Shown: positions 1-6,205, counted from the first letter of the stretch. The stretch: 10,337 nt of DNA from JAMLIA01 sp039810005 (GCA_039810005.1 JBDHWD010000105.1:1-10337); one strand, 5' to 3'. Made by a program: numbers and translations. Notes: generated from the sequence alone by a model not told the origin.

Positions 1-1143
1 GAGCAGGCGGTGGCTGCGCCGTTTGCGTCGCGGCAGCTGGCTGATCTCGGGGCGCGGGTGATCAAGATCGAGCGGCCGGGGGTGGGCGACTTTGCGCGCG
101 GCTACGACCGCACCGTGCACGGGATGTCCAGCTACTTCGTCTGGGGCAATCGCGGCAAGGAGTCGCTGACGGTCGATCTCAAGCATCCTGATGGTCGCGC
201 GATCGTCGAGGCGCTGCTGGAGCAGACGGATGTCGTCGTCCAGAACCTCGCGCCGGGCGCGATGGAGCGGCTGGGCTGGGGTGGTGAGGCGCTGCTGCAG
301 CGCTTCCCGCGGCTGATCTTCTGCGGCATCTCCGGCTACGGCAACAGCGGACCGTATCGCGATCGCAAGGCGTACGACCTGCTGATCCAGGCCGAGGCCG
401 GCGTGCTCTCGATCACCGGCACGCCCGAGACGCCCTCGAAGGTCGGCATCTCGGTCGCCGACATCGCCGGCGGCATGTACGCGCACGCCGGCATCATGAC
501 CGCGCTCTTCAATCGCGAGCGTACCGGCAAAGGCGCTGTGCTGGATGTCGCGCTGCTCGATGCGCTGCTGGAGTGGATGGGCTACCCGCTGCTCTACACG
601 ATGTATGGCGGCGTCGCGATGGGTCGAGCCGGTGCGAGCCATCCGGCGATTGCGCCGTACGGCCCCTATCCGGCTGGCGATGGCAAGCTCGTCCTGTTCG
701 GCATCCAGAATGAGCGTGAGTGGCTGCGTTTCTGCGCCGATGTGCTGAACGGCGCGATTGACTCGGACGATGCGCGCTTCGCGACGAATTCGGAGCGGGT
801 GACCAATCGGGTCGAGCTCGACGTGGCGATTCACGCAGCCTTTGCAACACTGACCGCTGATGAGGTGGTCGCTCGGCTCGACGCGGCCGGGATTGCGAAC
901 GCCCGCGCGAACGATGTGGCGGACCTCGCCGAGCATCCGCAGGTTGTGGCGCGGGACCGCTGGCAGGAGATCGGCAGCTCGGTCGGACCGCTGCGGGCGA
1001 TGCTGCCGCCGGTCGATGACAGCACAATCAGCTACACGCTCGGCGATGTGCCCGATCTTGGCGCGCACACCGACGCGATCCTGCGTGAGATTGGCTACGA
1101 CGATAACCGGATTGCGAGCCTCCATCGGGCGGGAGTCGTGTGA
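1..1143 (+). CDS. CaiB/BaiF class III CoA-transferase, 5' end outside window
   Basis: The frame is open from the first base (E-Q-A-V-A-A-P) to a TGA at 1141-1143, giving 380 visible residues. Family members start about 10-20 residues before this AAPF segment, so the gene begins upstream and the GTG at 10 is not its start. Family features seen: the N-terminal LADLGARVIKIERP strand-turn, the WGNRGKESLTVDLK segment, the SGYGNSGPY loop, and VADIAGG. The Asp of VADIAGG (visible residue 154, codon 460-462) aligns with the catalytic Asp that forms the acyl-anhydride/CoA-thioester intermediate in formyl-CoA transferase. Such enzymes move CoA from a donor thioester (often succinyl-CoA) to a free carboxylate in the cytosol, and some members are acyl-CoA racemases. 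The MaoC and MmgE/PrpD genes downstream favour a role in acid catabolism, perhaps of a C4-C5 dicarboxylate. The substrate cannot be read from the sequence. Family assignment is firm. Confidence 0.93.
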   Translation, partial: EQAVAAPFASRQLADLGARVIKIERPGVGDFARGYDRTVHGMSSYFVWGNRGKESLTVDLKHPDGRAIVEALLEQTDVVVQNLAPGAMERLGWGGEALLQRFPRLIFCGISGYGNSGPYRDRKAYDLLIQAEAGVLSITGTPETPSKVGISVADIAGGMYAHAGIMTALFNRERTGKGAVLDVALLDALLEWMGYPLLYTMYGGVAMGRAGASHPAIAPYGPYPAGDGKLVLFGIQNEREWLRFCADVLNGAIDSDDARFATNSERVTNRVELDVAIHAAFATLTADEVVARLDAAGIANARANDVADLAEHPQVVARDRWQEIGSSVGPLRAMLPPVDDSTISYTLGDVPDLGAHTDAILREIGYDDNRIASLHRAGVV

Positions 1144-1173
1144 TAATCCGGCGCTTTGTTGCACTGTCATCGC

Positions 1174-1178
1174 GAGGG
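1174..1178 (+). promoter_or_regulatory. Ribosome binding site of the SnoaL-like gene
   Basis: GAGGG lies four bases before the ATG at 1183. It selects this start over the in-frame TTG at 1156, which has no purine-rich stretch in front of it. The spacing is slightly short. Confidence 0.55.
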
Positions 1179-1182
1179 TTCC

Positions 1183-1548
1183 ATGGCGGAGAATCGTCGT
1201 ACCGTCGGGCGCTACATGGATGGCTTCCGCAAGAACGACCACGAACAGATCCTGTCCTGCCTCACCGATGACATCACCTGGACCGTCTTCGGCGCGTTTC
1301 GCCTGACCGGCAAAGAAGCGTACGACGCGGCGATTGAAGGGCCGGGATTCATCCCGCCACCGACGCTCGATGTCGTGCGCATGGTTGAGCAGGACGACGT
1401 CATCATGGCCGAGATGACCGGCTCGGTGCGGCGCGACACCGGCGAGGTGATGCGGATGACGATGGCCGAAGTCTTCGTGATGCGCGACGCGAAAATCGCC
1501 GAACGCCGCGCCTGGGTGATCGAGCTGAAGGAAGACGACGTTCGCTAG
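1183..1548 (+). CDS. NTF2/SnoaL-like small protein
   Basis: This is a 121-residue protein. The ATG at 1183 is preferred because GAGGG lies four bases upstream; a TTG at 1156 in the same frame would add nine unconvincing residues. The order of elements fits the SnoaL/NTF2-like alpha+beta cone: an N-terminal helix (RRTVGRYMDGFRKND), the helix-turn and strand DDITWTVFGAF, a G-K-E-A-Y helix, then strands ending in MTMAEVFVMRDAKIAERRAWV. The D-D-I-T-W segment is typical of ketosteroid-isomerase-like and SnoaL_2 proteins. Members are small cyclases, isomerases, hydratases or ligand-binding proteins of the cytosol. No catalytic set can be assigned here. It starts 39 bases after the CoA-transferase on the same strand, so the two are probably co-transcribed. 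It may act on the same substrate series, which is inference only. Confidence 0.8.
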   Translation: MAENRRTVGRYMDGFRKNDHEQILSCLTDDITWTVFGAFRLTGKEAYDAAIEGPGFIPPPTLDVVRMVEQDDVIMAEMTGSVRRDTGEVMRMTMAEVFVMRDAKIAERRAWVIELKEDDVR

Positions 1549-1627
1549 CTCCCCGTGGCAGTTGACACGGTATTGCAACGCATTAGCGCTTCAGCACAAG
1601 GAAATCAGGACTACACTCAGTAGTAAT

Positions 1628-1647
1628 GATCCCGAATCGGCGGGATC
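1628..1647 (+). promoter_or_regulatory. 7-bp hairpin or operator-like dyad in the leader
   Basis: GATCCCG (1628-1634) and CGGGATC (1641-1647) are perfect reverse complements separated by six bases. No T-run follows, so it is not a standard intrinsic terminator. It lies just downstream of the possible -10 at 1612-1617, where either an operator or a 5' UTR stem-loop would be placed. Confidence 0.4.
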
Positions 1648-1755
1648 GTGCGTTGATCGGACAGGAGCTACTGGACGAGCCAGTTTGCGCCAACAGTCCT
1701 GGGCGATAACCTCAGCCTGCTCTTCTGTCAGCATCTGTCCCATCCAGTCTGTATT

Positions 1756-1771
1756 GCGGTGTTGCCACCGC
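1756..1771 (+). promoter_or_regulatory. Hairpin abutting the baeRF ribosome binding site
   Basis: GCGGTG (1756-1761) pairs with CACCGC (1766-1771) around a four-base loop. The stem ends one base before the GGAGAGGGG site at 1773, so the folded mRNA would present the site immediately 3' of a stem. This could influence translation, but no competing fold that hides the site was found by eye. Confidence 0.35.
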
Positions 1772-1772
1772 C

Positions 1773-1781
1773 GGAGAGGGG
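1773..1781 (+). promoter_or_regulatory. Ribosome binding site of the baeRF gene
   Basis: GGAGAGGGG is an extended purine site. Its GGAG core lies 10 bases, and its GAGGGG core five bases, before the ATG at 1787. It decides the start, because the open frame runs further upstream with no comparable site. Confidence 0.75.
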
Positions 1782-1786
1782 TTCCG

Positions 1787-2872
1787 ATGAACATCCATGA
1801 TCTTCAGGAGCTGATTACGGCGAAGACCTACCCGTCGCTCACAATCACACTCCCGACCCACCGCACCTCGCCAGACAACCAGCAGGATCCGATTCGCTTG
1901 AAGAACCTGGTGACCGAGGCGACGAATCGCCTGCGCGGTGAGTTTTCGCAGCGTGAGGTCGGCCCGCTACTGGCGAAGCTCGACGATCTGGTGAACGATG
2001 TCAGCTTCCCGCACTTGCAGGAAGGGCTCGCGCTGTTCGTCTCAGCCGACATTGCGCGCTGGTTCACCATTCCGCACACGCTGCAGGAGCGCGTCGTCAT
2101 CGACGATACGTTCTTCACCCGTGACCTTGTTCGGGCACTAACCCGCTTGCGACGTTACTGGGTGCTGAAGCTGAGCGAGCAGCCGAGTCGTCTCTTCGCC
2201 GCGACCCGCGAGGATCTGGAGGAGATGACCGACGGCGGGTTCCCGATGCGCCACGACTGGCAGGGCGAGGATGAGGACCTGGAAGGTGGCTTTGGTGTCA
2301 ACGTATCCAGACTGCGCGACGATCGCCTCCGTCAGTTCTTCCGCTCCGTCGATCAGGCGTTCGCTCCGTTCCTGGCCGAGGACCCACTGCCAATAGTCAT
2401 CGTCGGTATCGATCGTAATCTGGCGTTCTATCGCGAGGTGGCGCCCAACGTCGGTGATGTCCTGGCGACGATCACCGGGAACTACGATGAGCTCTCGGCG
2501 CACGACCTCGGGCAGATGGTCTGGCCGGTTGCGCGGGAGGCGTTCGTATCGCGGCGGCTGGAAGTGCTCGATCAGTTGAACAAGGCCGTCGGAGCGCAGC
2601 GATCGTCGTCGACGCTTGGCGAGGTCTGGCGCGAGGCACAGCTTGGTCGCGGCGACACGCTTGTCGTCGAGGAGGGCTACCATCAGCCGGCGCGGGTTGG
2701 CGACAACGGCCTGCTCGACCTGAATGTGGACGATCCCACCGCGCCGGATGTCCTGGATGATGCCGTCGATGAAGTCATCACGGCCGTGCTGGAGAAGGGC
2801 GGCAGGGTCGTCTTTGTCGAGGACGGCGAGCTGGAGAAGCACGGCCGGATTGCGCTGATCCTGCGATACTGA
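1787..2872 (+). CDS. baeRF-family (aeRF1/Pelota-like) protein, probable Balon-type ribosome hibernation factor
   Basis: This 361-residue protein fits the three-domain plan of archaeo-eukaryotic release factors found in bacteria (baeRF, probably family 3). Residues 1-115 form the N-terminal domain and open with LITAKTYPSLTITLPTHR. Residues 120-255 form the middle domain, with YWVLKLSEQPSRLFAA and PIVIVGIDRNLAFY. Residues 270-361 form an L7Ae/Pelota-like C-terminal domain, with DTLVVEEGY, KGGRVVFVEDGEL and the closing IALILRY. No GGQ tripeptide is present; the nearest are GGF at 150-152 and 167-169, so peptide release by the eRF1 mechanism is unlikely. Family knowledge: Balon of Psychrobacter belongs to this group and binds the ribosomal A site in resting or stressed cells. 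A role in ribosome hibernation or rescue is therefore inferred. The gene has its own leader and probably its own regulation. It is 40 bases upstream of the MaoC gene, with no terminator between them. Confidence 0.83.
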   Translation: MNIHDLQELITAKTYPSLTITLPTHRTSPDNQQDPIRLKNLVTEATNRLRGEFSQREVGPLLAKLDDLVNDVSFPHLQEGLALFVSADIARWFTIPHTLQERVVIDDTFFTRDLVRALTRLRRYWVLKLSEQPSRLFAATREDLEEMTDGGFPMRHDWQGEDEDLEGGFGVNVSRLRDDRLRQFFRSVDQAFAPFLAEDPLPIVIVGIDRNLAFYREVAPNVGDVLATITGNYDELSAHDLGQMVWPVAREAFVSRRLEVLDQLNKAVGAQRSSSTLGEVWREAQLGRGDTLVVEEGYHQPARVGDNGLLDLNVDDPTAPDVLDDAVDEVITAVLEKGGRVVFVEDGELEKHGRIALILRY

Positions 2873-2913
2873 CGCGCAGACGGTTATCAGGGTTGTTGCG
2901 AGAGCGGTGATGT

Positions 2914-3420
2914 ATGGCGGTCAAGCCCGGCTGGAGTGGGCGGTTCTATGAGGATTTCGAGGTCGGTGATGTTTACGAGCATCCGCTCGGACGGACAGTG
3001 ACGACGACCGACAACATCTGGTTCACATTGCTGACCCAGAACACTGCGCCGATCCACTTCGACCATCACTACGCAGCGCAGACCGAGTTCGGCAAGCCGC
3101 TGGTCGACTCGACCTTTACGCTGGCGCTTGTCACCGGCCAGAGCGTCACCGACATCTCGCAGAACGTCTTCGCCAACCTCGGCTGGGATTCAGTGCGATT
3201 GCCGAATCCGGTCTTCGAGGGCGACACGATCTACTCGCAGTCGGAAGTCCTGTCGATGCGCGAGTCGCGCTCGCGGCCGAACATCGGCATCGTCACGGTG
3301 AAGACGACCGGCTTCAATCAGGATGGCGTCGTCGTGATCGAGTTCAACCGCACGCTGATGGTCTTCAAGCGCGGCCACGGCCCGCAAATCGCGCGCCTGC
3401 GGCCGGAGGGTGAGCGATGA
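2914..3420 (+). CDS. MaoC-like acyl-CoA hydratase/dehydratase
   Basis: This 168-residue single hot-dog domain has the length usual for the family. The N-terminal FYEDFEVGDVYEHPLGRTVT is the classic MaoC opening, followed by the helix carrying the active-site motif TQNTAPIHFD (residues 41-50), then FGKPLVDSTFTLALVTG, NPVFEGDTI and a final strand EFNRTLMVFKR. His48 matches the catalytic His of R-specific enoyl-CoA hydratases. The position usually occupied by Asp is Asn43, as remembered for many stand-alone MaoC proteins of this subgroup. The enzyme probably adds water to, or removes it from, an enoyl-CoA in the cytosol. Its stop overlaps the MmgE/PrpD start in an ATGA, which implies translational coupling and a shared pathway. 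ATG 2914 is preferred; its ribosome site (GAGAG) is weak. Mesaconyl/itaconyl-CoA-type substrates are possible but unproven. Confidence 0.92.
   Translation: MAVKPGWSGRFYEDFEVGDVYEHPLGRTVTTTDNIWFTLLTQNTAPIHFDHHYAAQTEFGKPLVDSTFTLALVTGQSVTDISQNVFANLGWDSVRLPNPVFEGDTIYSQSEVLSMRESRSRPNIGIVTVKTTGFNQDGVVVIEFNRTLMVFKRGHGPQIARLRPEGER
3405..3410 (+). promoter_or_regulatory. Ribosome binding site of the MmgE/PrpD gene
   Basis: GGAGGG lies six bases before ATG 3417, inside the last codons of the MaoC gene. This strong, well-spaced site supports the start that overlaps the MaoC stop by four bases. Confidence 0.75.
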
Positions 3421-4790
3421 CGGCGACGCAGACCGGCACGACCCAGGCGCTGGCGGCCTTCACCGCCGGACTTCACTTCGACGATCTTCCGGCTGAGGTC
3501 GTGCGGCGCACCGAGGATCTGTTCCTCGACTGGCTGGCATCGGTGCTGGCCGGTCGCGACGCCCATCCGGTGCAGGCACTCTCGCACTTCGCCGCGCAGA
3601 TGGGACCGTCGAGCGGCCCGAGCGAGCTGCTGCCGTCACGCGGGCGCACGTCACCGCTCTTCGCCGCGCTGGTGAATGGCGCGGCGTCGCACGTCGTCGA
3701 GCAGGACGATGTCCACAACGGCTCGGTCTTTCACCCCGGCGCGGTCGTCTTCTCGCCGGTGCTGGCCATGGCCCAGCAGACCGGCGCGAGCGGCCGCGAC
3801 TTCATCGTCGCGGCGGTGGCCGGATACGAGGCCGGGATCCGCATCGGTGAGTTCCTCGGTCGCTCGCACTACACGATCTTCCACACGACCGGCACAGCCG
3901 GGACGGTGGCGGCTGCAGCGAGCGTTGCCCGGCTGCTCAATCTCGACGCTGAGCAGACGCTGCACGCGTTCGGCTCGGCTGGAACACAGGCGGCCGGGCT
4001 GTGGGAGTTTCTCCGCGATGCGGCAGATTCCAAGCAGCTGCACACGGCCAAGGCGTCCGCCGATGGGCTGCTGGCCGCCTGCATCGCCCGTGATGGCTTT
4101 ACCGGCGCGCGGCACATCCTCGAAGGGCCGCAGGGCATGGCGGCCGGCATGTCGTCCGACGCCGACGCGAGCAAGCTGACCGACGGGCTGGGGACGCGCT
4201 GGGCGCTGATGGAGACGTCGTTCAAGTACCACGCATCCTGCCGCCACACGCACCCGGCTGCCGATGCGCTGCTCCAGCTGCTCCGTGACGAGGGGCTGGC
4301 GGCTGACGATGTCCGCAGCGTGCGCGCGCGCGTGCATCAGGGAGCGATCGATGTGCTTGGGCCGGTGACCGACCCGCAAACCATCCACCAGTCGAAGTTC
4401 TCGATGGGCTTCGTGCTGGCAGTCGCAGCGGTACGCGGTCGCGCCGGTGTCACCGACTTCACCGACGAGGCGTTGTCCGATCCGGCGATCCGTGCGTTCC
4501 ACGACCGCGTCGAGATGGCGCTTGATCCGGAGATCGACGCGGCCTACCCACGGCAGTGGATCGGCCTGGTTGAGGTCGAGACGATCGACGGTCGCCACCT
4601 TGTCTCGCGGGTCGAGGTGCCGAAGGGCGATCCGGGCAACCCGCTGACACGCGCCGAGCTTGAGGACAAGGCTCGCCTGCTGGCCGGTTACGCGCACGGC
4701 GCATCTGCCGATGAGATTGATGCGATCATCGCTCGTGTCTGGCGGTTGAGCGACGAGCCGGATGTCCGTGACTGGCTGCCGCCGGCATGA
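3417..4790 (+). CDS. MmgE/PrpD family lyase (2-methylcitrate dehydratase/cis-aconitate decarboxylase superfamily)
   Basis: This 457-residue protein is full length for the family. The N-terminal all-helical domain runs to about residue 265 and includes VNGAASHVVEQDD (87-98), HPGAVVFSP (106-114), FHTTGTAGTVAAAA (155-168) and the lysine-bearing SKQLHTAKA (205-213). The smaller domain begins near SFKYHASCRHTHPAADA (268-284), the usual family signature. Residues likely to line the active site are D97/D98, H106, H156, K212, K270 and H277. The segment QSKFSM-GF (325-332) has Phe where cis-aconitate decarboxylases appear to carry a catalytic Tyr, but my alignment there is by eye. The family dehydrates or decarboxylates tricarboxylate-like acids, and many members have unknown substrates. 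The ATGA overlap with the MaoC gene and the nearby CoA-transferase suggest work on an unsaturated dicarboxylate. Specific prpD or cis-aconitate decarboxylase function is not supported. Confidence 0.94.
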   Translation: MTATQTGTTQALAAFTAGLHFDDLPAEVVRRTEDLFLDWLASVLAGRDAHPVQALSHFAAQMGPSSGPSELLPSRGRTSPLFAALVNGAASHVVEQDDVHNGSVFHPGAVVFSPVLAMAQQTGASGRDFIVAAVAGYEAGIRIGEFLGRSHYTIFHTTGTAGTVAAAASVARLLNLDAEQTLHAFGSAGTQAAGLWEFLRDAADSKQLHTAKASADGLLAACIARDGFTGARHILEGPQGMAAGMSSDADASKLTDGLGTRWALMETSFKYHASCRHTHPAADALLQLLRDEGLAADDVRSVRARVHQGAIDVLGPVTDPQTIHQSKFSMGFVLAVAAVRGRAGVTDFTDEALSDPAIRAFHDRVEMALDPEIDAAYPRQWIGLVEVETIDGRHLVSRVEVPKGDPGNPLTRAELEDKARLLAGYAHGASADEIDAIIARVWRLSDEPDVRDWLPPA

Positions 4791-4813
4791 CGCAATTGGT
4801 ATTGGGAATGGGA

Positions 4814-4820
4814 GAGGGAG
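4814..4820 (+). promoter_or_regulatory. Ribosome binding site deciding the GTG start of the M20 gene
   Basis: GAGGGAG lies seven bases before GTG 4828. The alternative ATG 4834 is 13 bases away from it, and ATG 4762 lies inside the MmgE/PrpD gene with no site of its own. The GTG is therefore the best start. Confidence 0.6.
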
Positions 4821-4827
4821 CGAAATT

Positions 4828-6045
4828 GTGGAGATGACCGAACGGGACGAGCTTCGCAAGCGTATTGTGGACGCGATCGAGGCTCACCGCGATGAGATCG
4901 TGGAGGTCGCCGAGTGGATTCGGCAGAACCCCGAAGTCGGCAACGAGGAATACCAGGCGTCGGCGCTCCTGTCGTCGAAGCTGGCGGAGCTGGGCTTCGA
5001 GGTCGAGAAGCCGGTCGGCGGGCTGGAGACGGCCTTCGTCGCCGAGCTCCACGGACGCGCCGATGGGCCGGTCGTCGCCGTCCTTGCCGAATATGACGCG
5101 CTGCTCGGTATCGGGCACGGCTGCGGCCATAACCTGATCGCCGGTAGCGGTCTGGCTTCGGCGATCGGCCTGAAGGCAGTGTTGCCGGAGATTGCCGGCA
5201 GGTTCCGCGTCGTCGGCACGCCCGCCGAGGAGACCACCGGCGGCAAGATACCGCTGGTCGATAACGGCGTATTCGACGATGTCGACGCGGCGCTGATGGT
5301 CCACCACGCCGGTAACCACACCGGTGTGCCGCTCGAATACCCGGAGGGGACGAGCCTCGCGCTGGTCGGCACGACCGTCGAGTACTTCGGTAAGCCGGCC
5401 CACGCGGCAGCCGATCCCTATAACGGCGTCAACGCGCTCAATGCCGTCATCAAGCTGTTCACCGGCCTTGATGCACTGCGCCAGCACGTCACGATGGACA
5501 CACGCATTCACGGCATCATCACCAACGGCGGCGAGGCGGCGAACGTCGTGCCGCCCTACGCCTCGGCATTCATTGAGGTGCGCGCCGCCTCGCTCGCCGG
5601 TCTCGAAGACCTGGTCGCGAAGTTCGACAAGGTGGCCGAGGGCGCGGCGCTGATGACCGGCTGCGAGATGAAGCTGACACGCGGCGACACGTTCTACGAC
5701 ATGCGACCCAGCTATGTCGTCGGCAACCGCTACCTGGAGAACATGAAGGAGATGGGCCTGGAGATCAAGCCGCGTGAGTCGCGCCGCGGCATGGGCTCCA
5801 CCGACTTCGCCAACGTCAGCTACAAGGTGCCATCAGTGACCGGCAGCTTCGCGATCAGCCACGAACCGATCCCTGGCCACTCGCAGGAAGTCGTCGACGC
5901 CTCCGGCTCCGAGTTCGGCTACGACCAGTTCATCAAGGTCTCCAAGGCGATGGCCCTGACTGCGTTCGACCTGATGACCGACGCCGAGTTCCTGGCGGCA
6001 GCCAAGGAGCAACTGGCGAACTGGGACCAGATCGCGGCGGGGTGA
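4828..6045 (+). CDS. M20 family metallo-amidohydrolase (AbgB/M20D-like)
   Basis: A 405-residue protein results from the GTG start. The catalytic domain carries VVAVLAEYDAL (about 83-93) and the metal motif HGCGHN (97-102), with Cys99 and His101 as likely ligands, as in M20D amidohydrolases and aminobenzoyl-glutamate hydrolase subunit B. PAEE (132-135) supplies the general base Glu134 and ligand Glu135, and H159/H160 follow. A lid/dimerisation domain (about 180-295) contains FGKPAHAAADPYNGVNAL. The C-terminal GSTDFANVSYKVPS (333-346) and PGHSQ (359-363, His361) complete the site. Spacings match those I recall for M20D enzymes. It hydrolyses an amide or peptide-type bond using two metal ions in the cytosol. 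It lies 37 bases after the MmgE/PrpD gene, so co-transcription is likely, and it could release the acid fed to the CoA-transferase. The exact substrate is unknown. A structured repeat follows its stop directly. Confidence 0.93.
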   Translation: MEMTERDELRKRIVDAIEAHRDEIVEVAEWIRQNPEVGNEEYQASALLSSKLAELGFEVEKPVGGLETAFVAELHGRADGPVVAVLAEYDALLGIGHGCGHNLIAGSGLASAIGLKAVLPEIAGRFRVVGTPAEETTGGKIPLVDNGVFDDVDAALMVHHAGNHTGVPLEYPEGTSLALVGTTVEYFGKPAHAAADPYNGVNALNAVIKLFTGLDALRQHVTMDTRIHGIITNGGEAANVVPPYASAFIEVRAASLAGLEDLVAKFDKVAEGAALMTGCEMKLTRGDTFYDMRPSYVVGNRYLENMKEMGLEIKPRESRRGMGSTDFANVSYKVPSVTGSFAISHEPIPGHSQEVVDASGSEFGYDQFIKVSKAMALTAFDLMTDAEFLAAAKEQLANWDQIAAG

Positions 6046-6058
6046 CCTCACCCCCCGG

Positions 6059-6083
6059 CCCCCTCTCCTCTGAGGAGAGGGGG
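6059..6083 (+). terminator. Strong hairpin after the M20 gene, possible terminator
   Basis: CCCCCTCTCC (6059-6068) pairs with GGAGAGGGGG (6074-6083) around TCTGA. It starts 14 bases after the M20 stop codon. The stem is very GC-rich, but no T-run follows on either strand, so termination is only a possibility. Confidence 0.35.
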
Positions 6084-6163
6084 TGTCCTGTGTGAACACA
6101 GTGGCTGCCGGTTTGATGGGGGCGAAGTTAAGGAACGGCAGCTAACCCGCCAGCATCACGACA

Positions 6164-6188
6164 CCCCCTCCCTTCGAAGGGGAGGGGG
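6164..6188 (-). terminator. Strong hairpin after smc, possible terminator
   Basis: CCCCCTCCCTT and AAGGGGAGGGGG pair around a TTCGAA centre with a single bulged base. On the minus strand it begins 18 bases after the smc stop. It lacks a T-run, so termination activity is uncertain. It forms part of the nested repeat at 6046-6201. Confidence 0.33.
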
Positions 6189-6205
6189 CAGGGGGGTGGG
6201 GTTCC

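Larger units (their letters stand above)
1549..1786 (+). other. Structured 238-base leader before the baeRF gene
   Basis: This is the longest gene-free stretch that is not a recognisable repeat. Base composition is visibly lower in GC than the neighbouring genes. It contains three perfect short hairpins: GATCCCG/CGGGATC (1628-1634 with 1641-1647), ACTGG/CCAGT (1670-1674 with 1680-1684) and GCGGTG/CACCGC (1756-1761 with 1766-1771). The last ends one base before the Shine-Dalgarno stretch. A TTGACA hexamer lies at 1562-1567 but has no matching -10 at 16-18 bases. TACACT at 1612-1617 is a possible -10 with only a weak -35. The plus-strand frame stays open through the leader, but the peptide does not look real, and the good ribosome site at 1773-1781 places the start at 1787. 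It may hold the promoter and 5' UTR of the baeRF gene. Confidence 0.5.
6046..6201. repeat. Nested inverted-repeat element (MITE/REP-like) between convergent genes
   Basis: Three pairs of inverted arms lie one inside the other. The outer arms are 6046-6068 and 6179-6201 (23 bases, three mismatches). The second pair is 6077-6087 (GAGGGGGTGTC) and 6160-6170 (GACACCCCCTC), a perfect 11 bp. The inner pair is 6104-6110 (GCTGCCG) and 6136-6142 (CGGCAGC). Two local hairpins also form: 6059-6083 and the near-palindrome around TTCGAA at 6164-6188. No protein is encoded. CCTCA occurs at both edges (6046-6050 and 6204-6208) and could be a 5-bp target duplication, although the left copy is also part of the outer arm. 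C-rich and G-rich termini of this kind are common in dispersed intergenic repeats of GC-rich bacteria (recollection, not searched). It may also serve as a two-way terminator. Confidence 0.75.

Noticed and set aside
10..12. GTG at position 10 as the true start of the CoA-transferase
   Set aside because: The frame is open to the window edge and the residues before it (E-Q-A) match the family, so the gene continues upstream.
1556..1577. Sigma-54 type promoter (TGGCA ... TTGC)
   Set aside because: The GG and GC pairs are 16 bases apart instead of the required 10.
1562..1590. TTGACA as the -35 box of a promoter for the baeRF gene
   Set aside because: The bases at 16-18 spacing (around AGCGCT) do not resemble a -10 box, and the nearest AT-rich hexamer, CATTAG, is only 13 bases away.
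1751..1775. T-box antiterminator-like sequence in the baeRF leader
   Set aside because: GGTG/CACC symmetry is present, but the T-box core does not match on either strand, and no aminoacyl-tRNA or amino-acid gene follows.
2138..2842. 234-codon open frame on the minus strand opposite the baeRF gene
   Set aside because: It is a shadow of the plus-strand gene; it has no convincing start site and overlaps the conserved C-terminal domain entirely.
3651..4859. 402-codon open frame on the minus strand opposite the MmgE/PrpD gene
   Set aside because: It mirrors a high-GC coding gene, its translation has no recognisable motif, and the plus-strand product is a clear full-length family member.
4726..5511. 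261-codon open frame on the minus strand opposite the M20 gene
   Set aside because: The plus strand carries all M20 metal and catalytic motifs, while the minus translation resembles no family.
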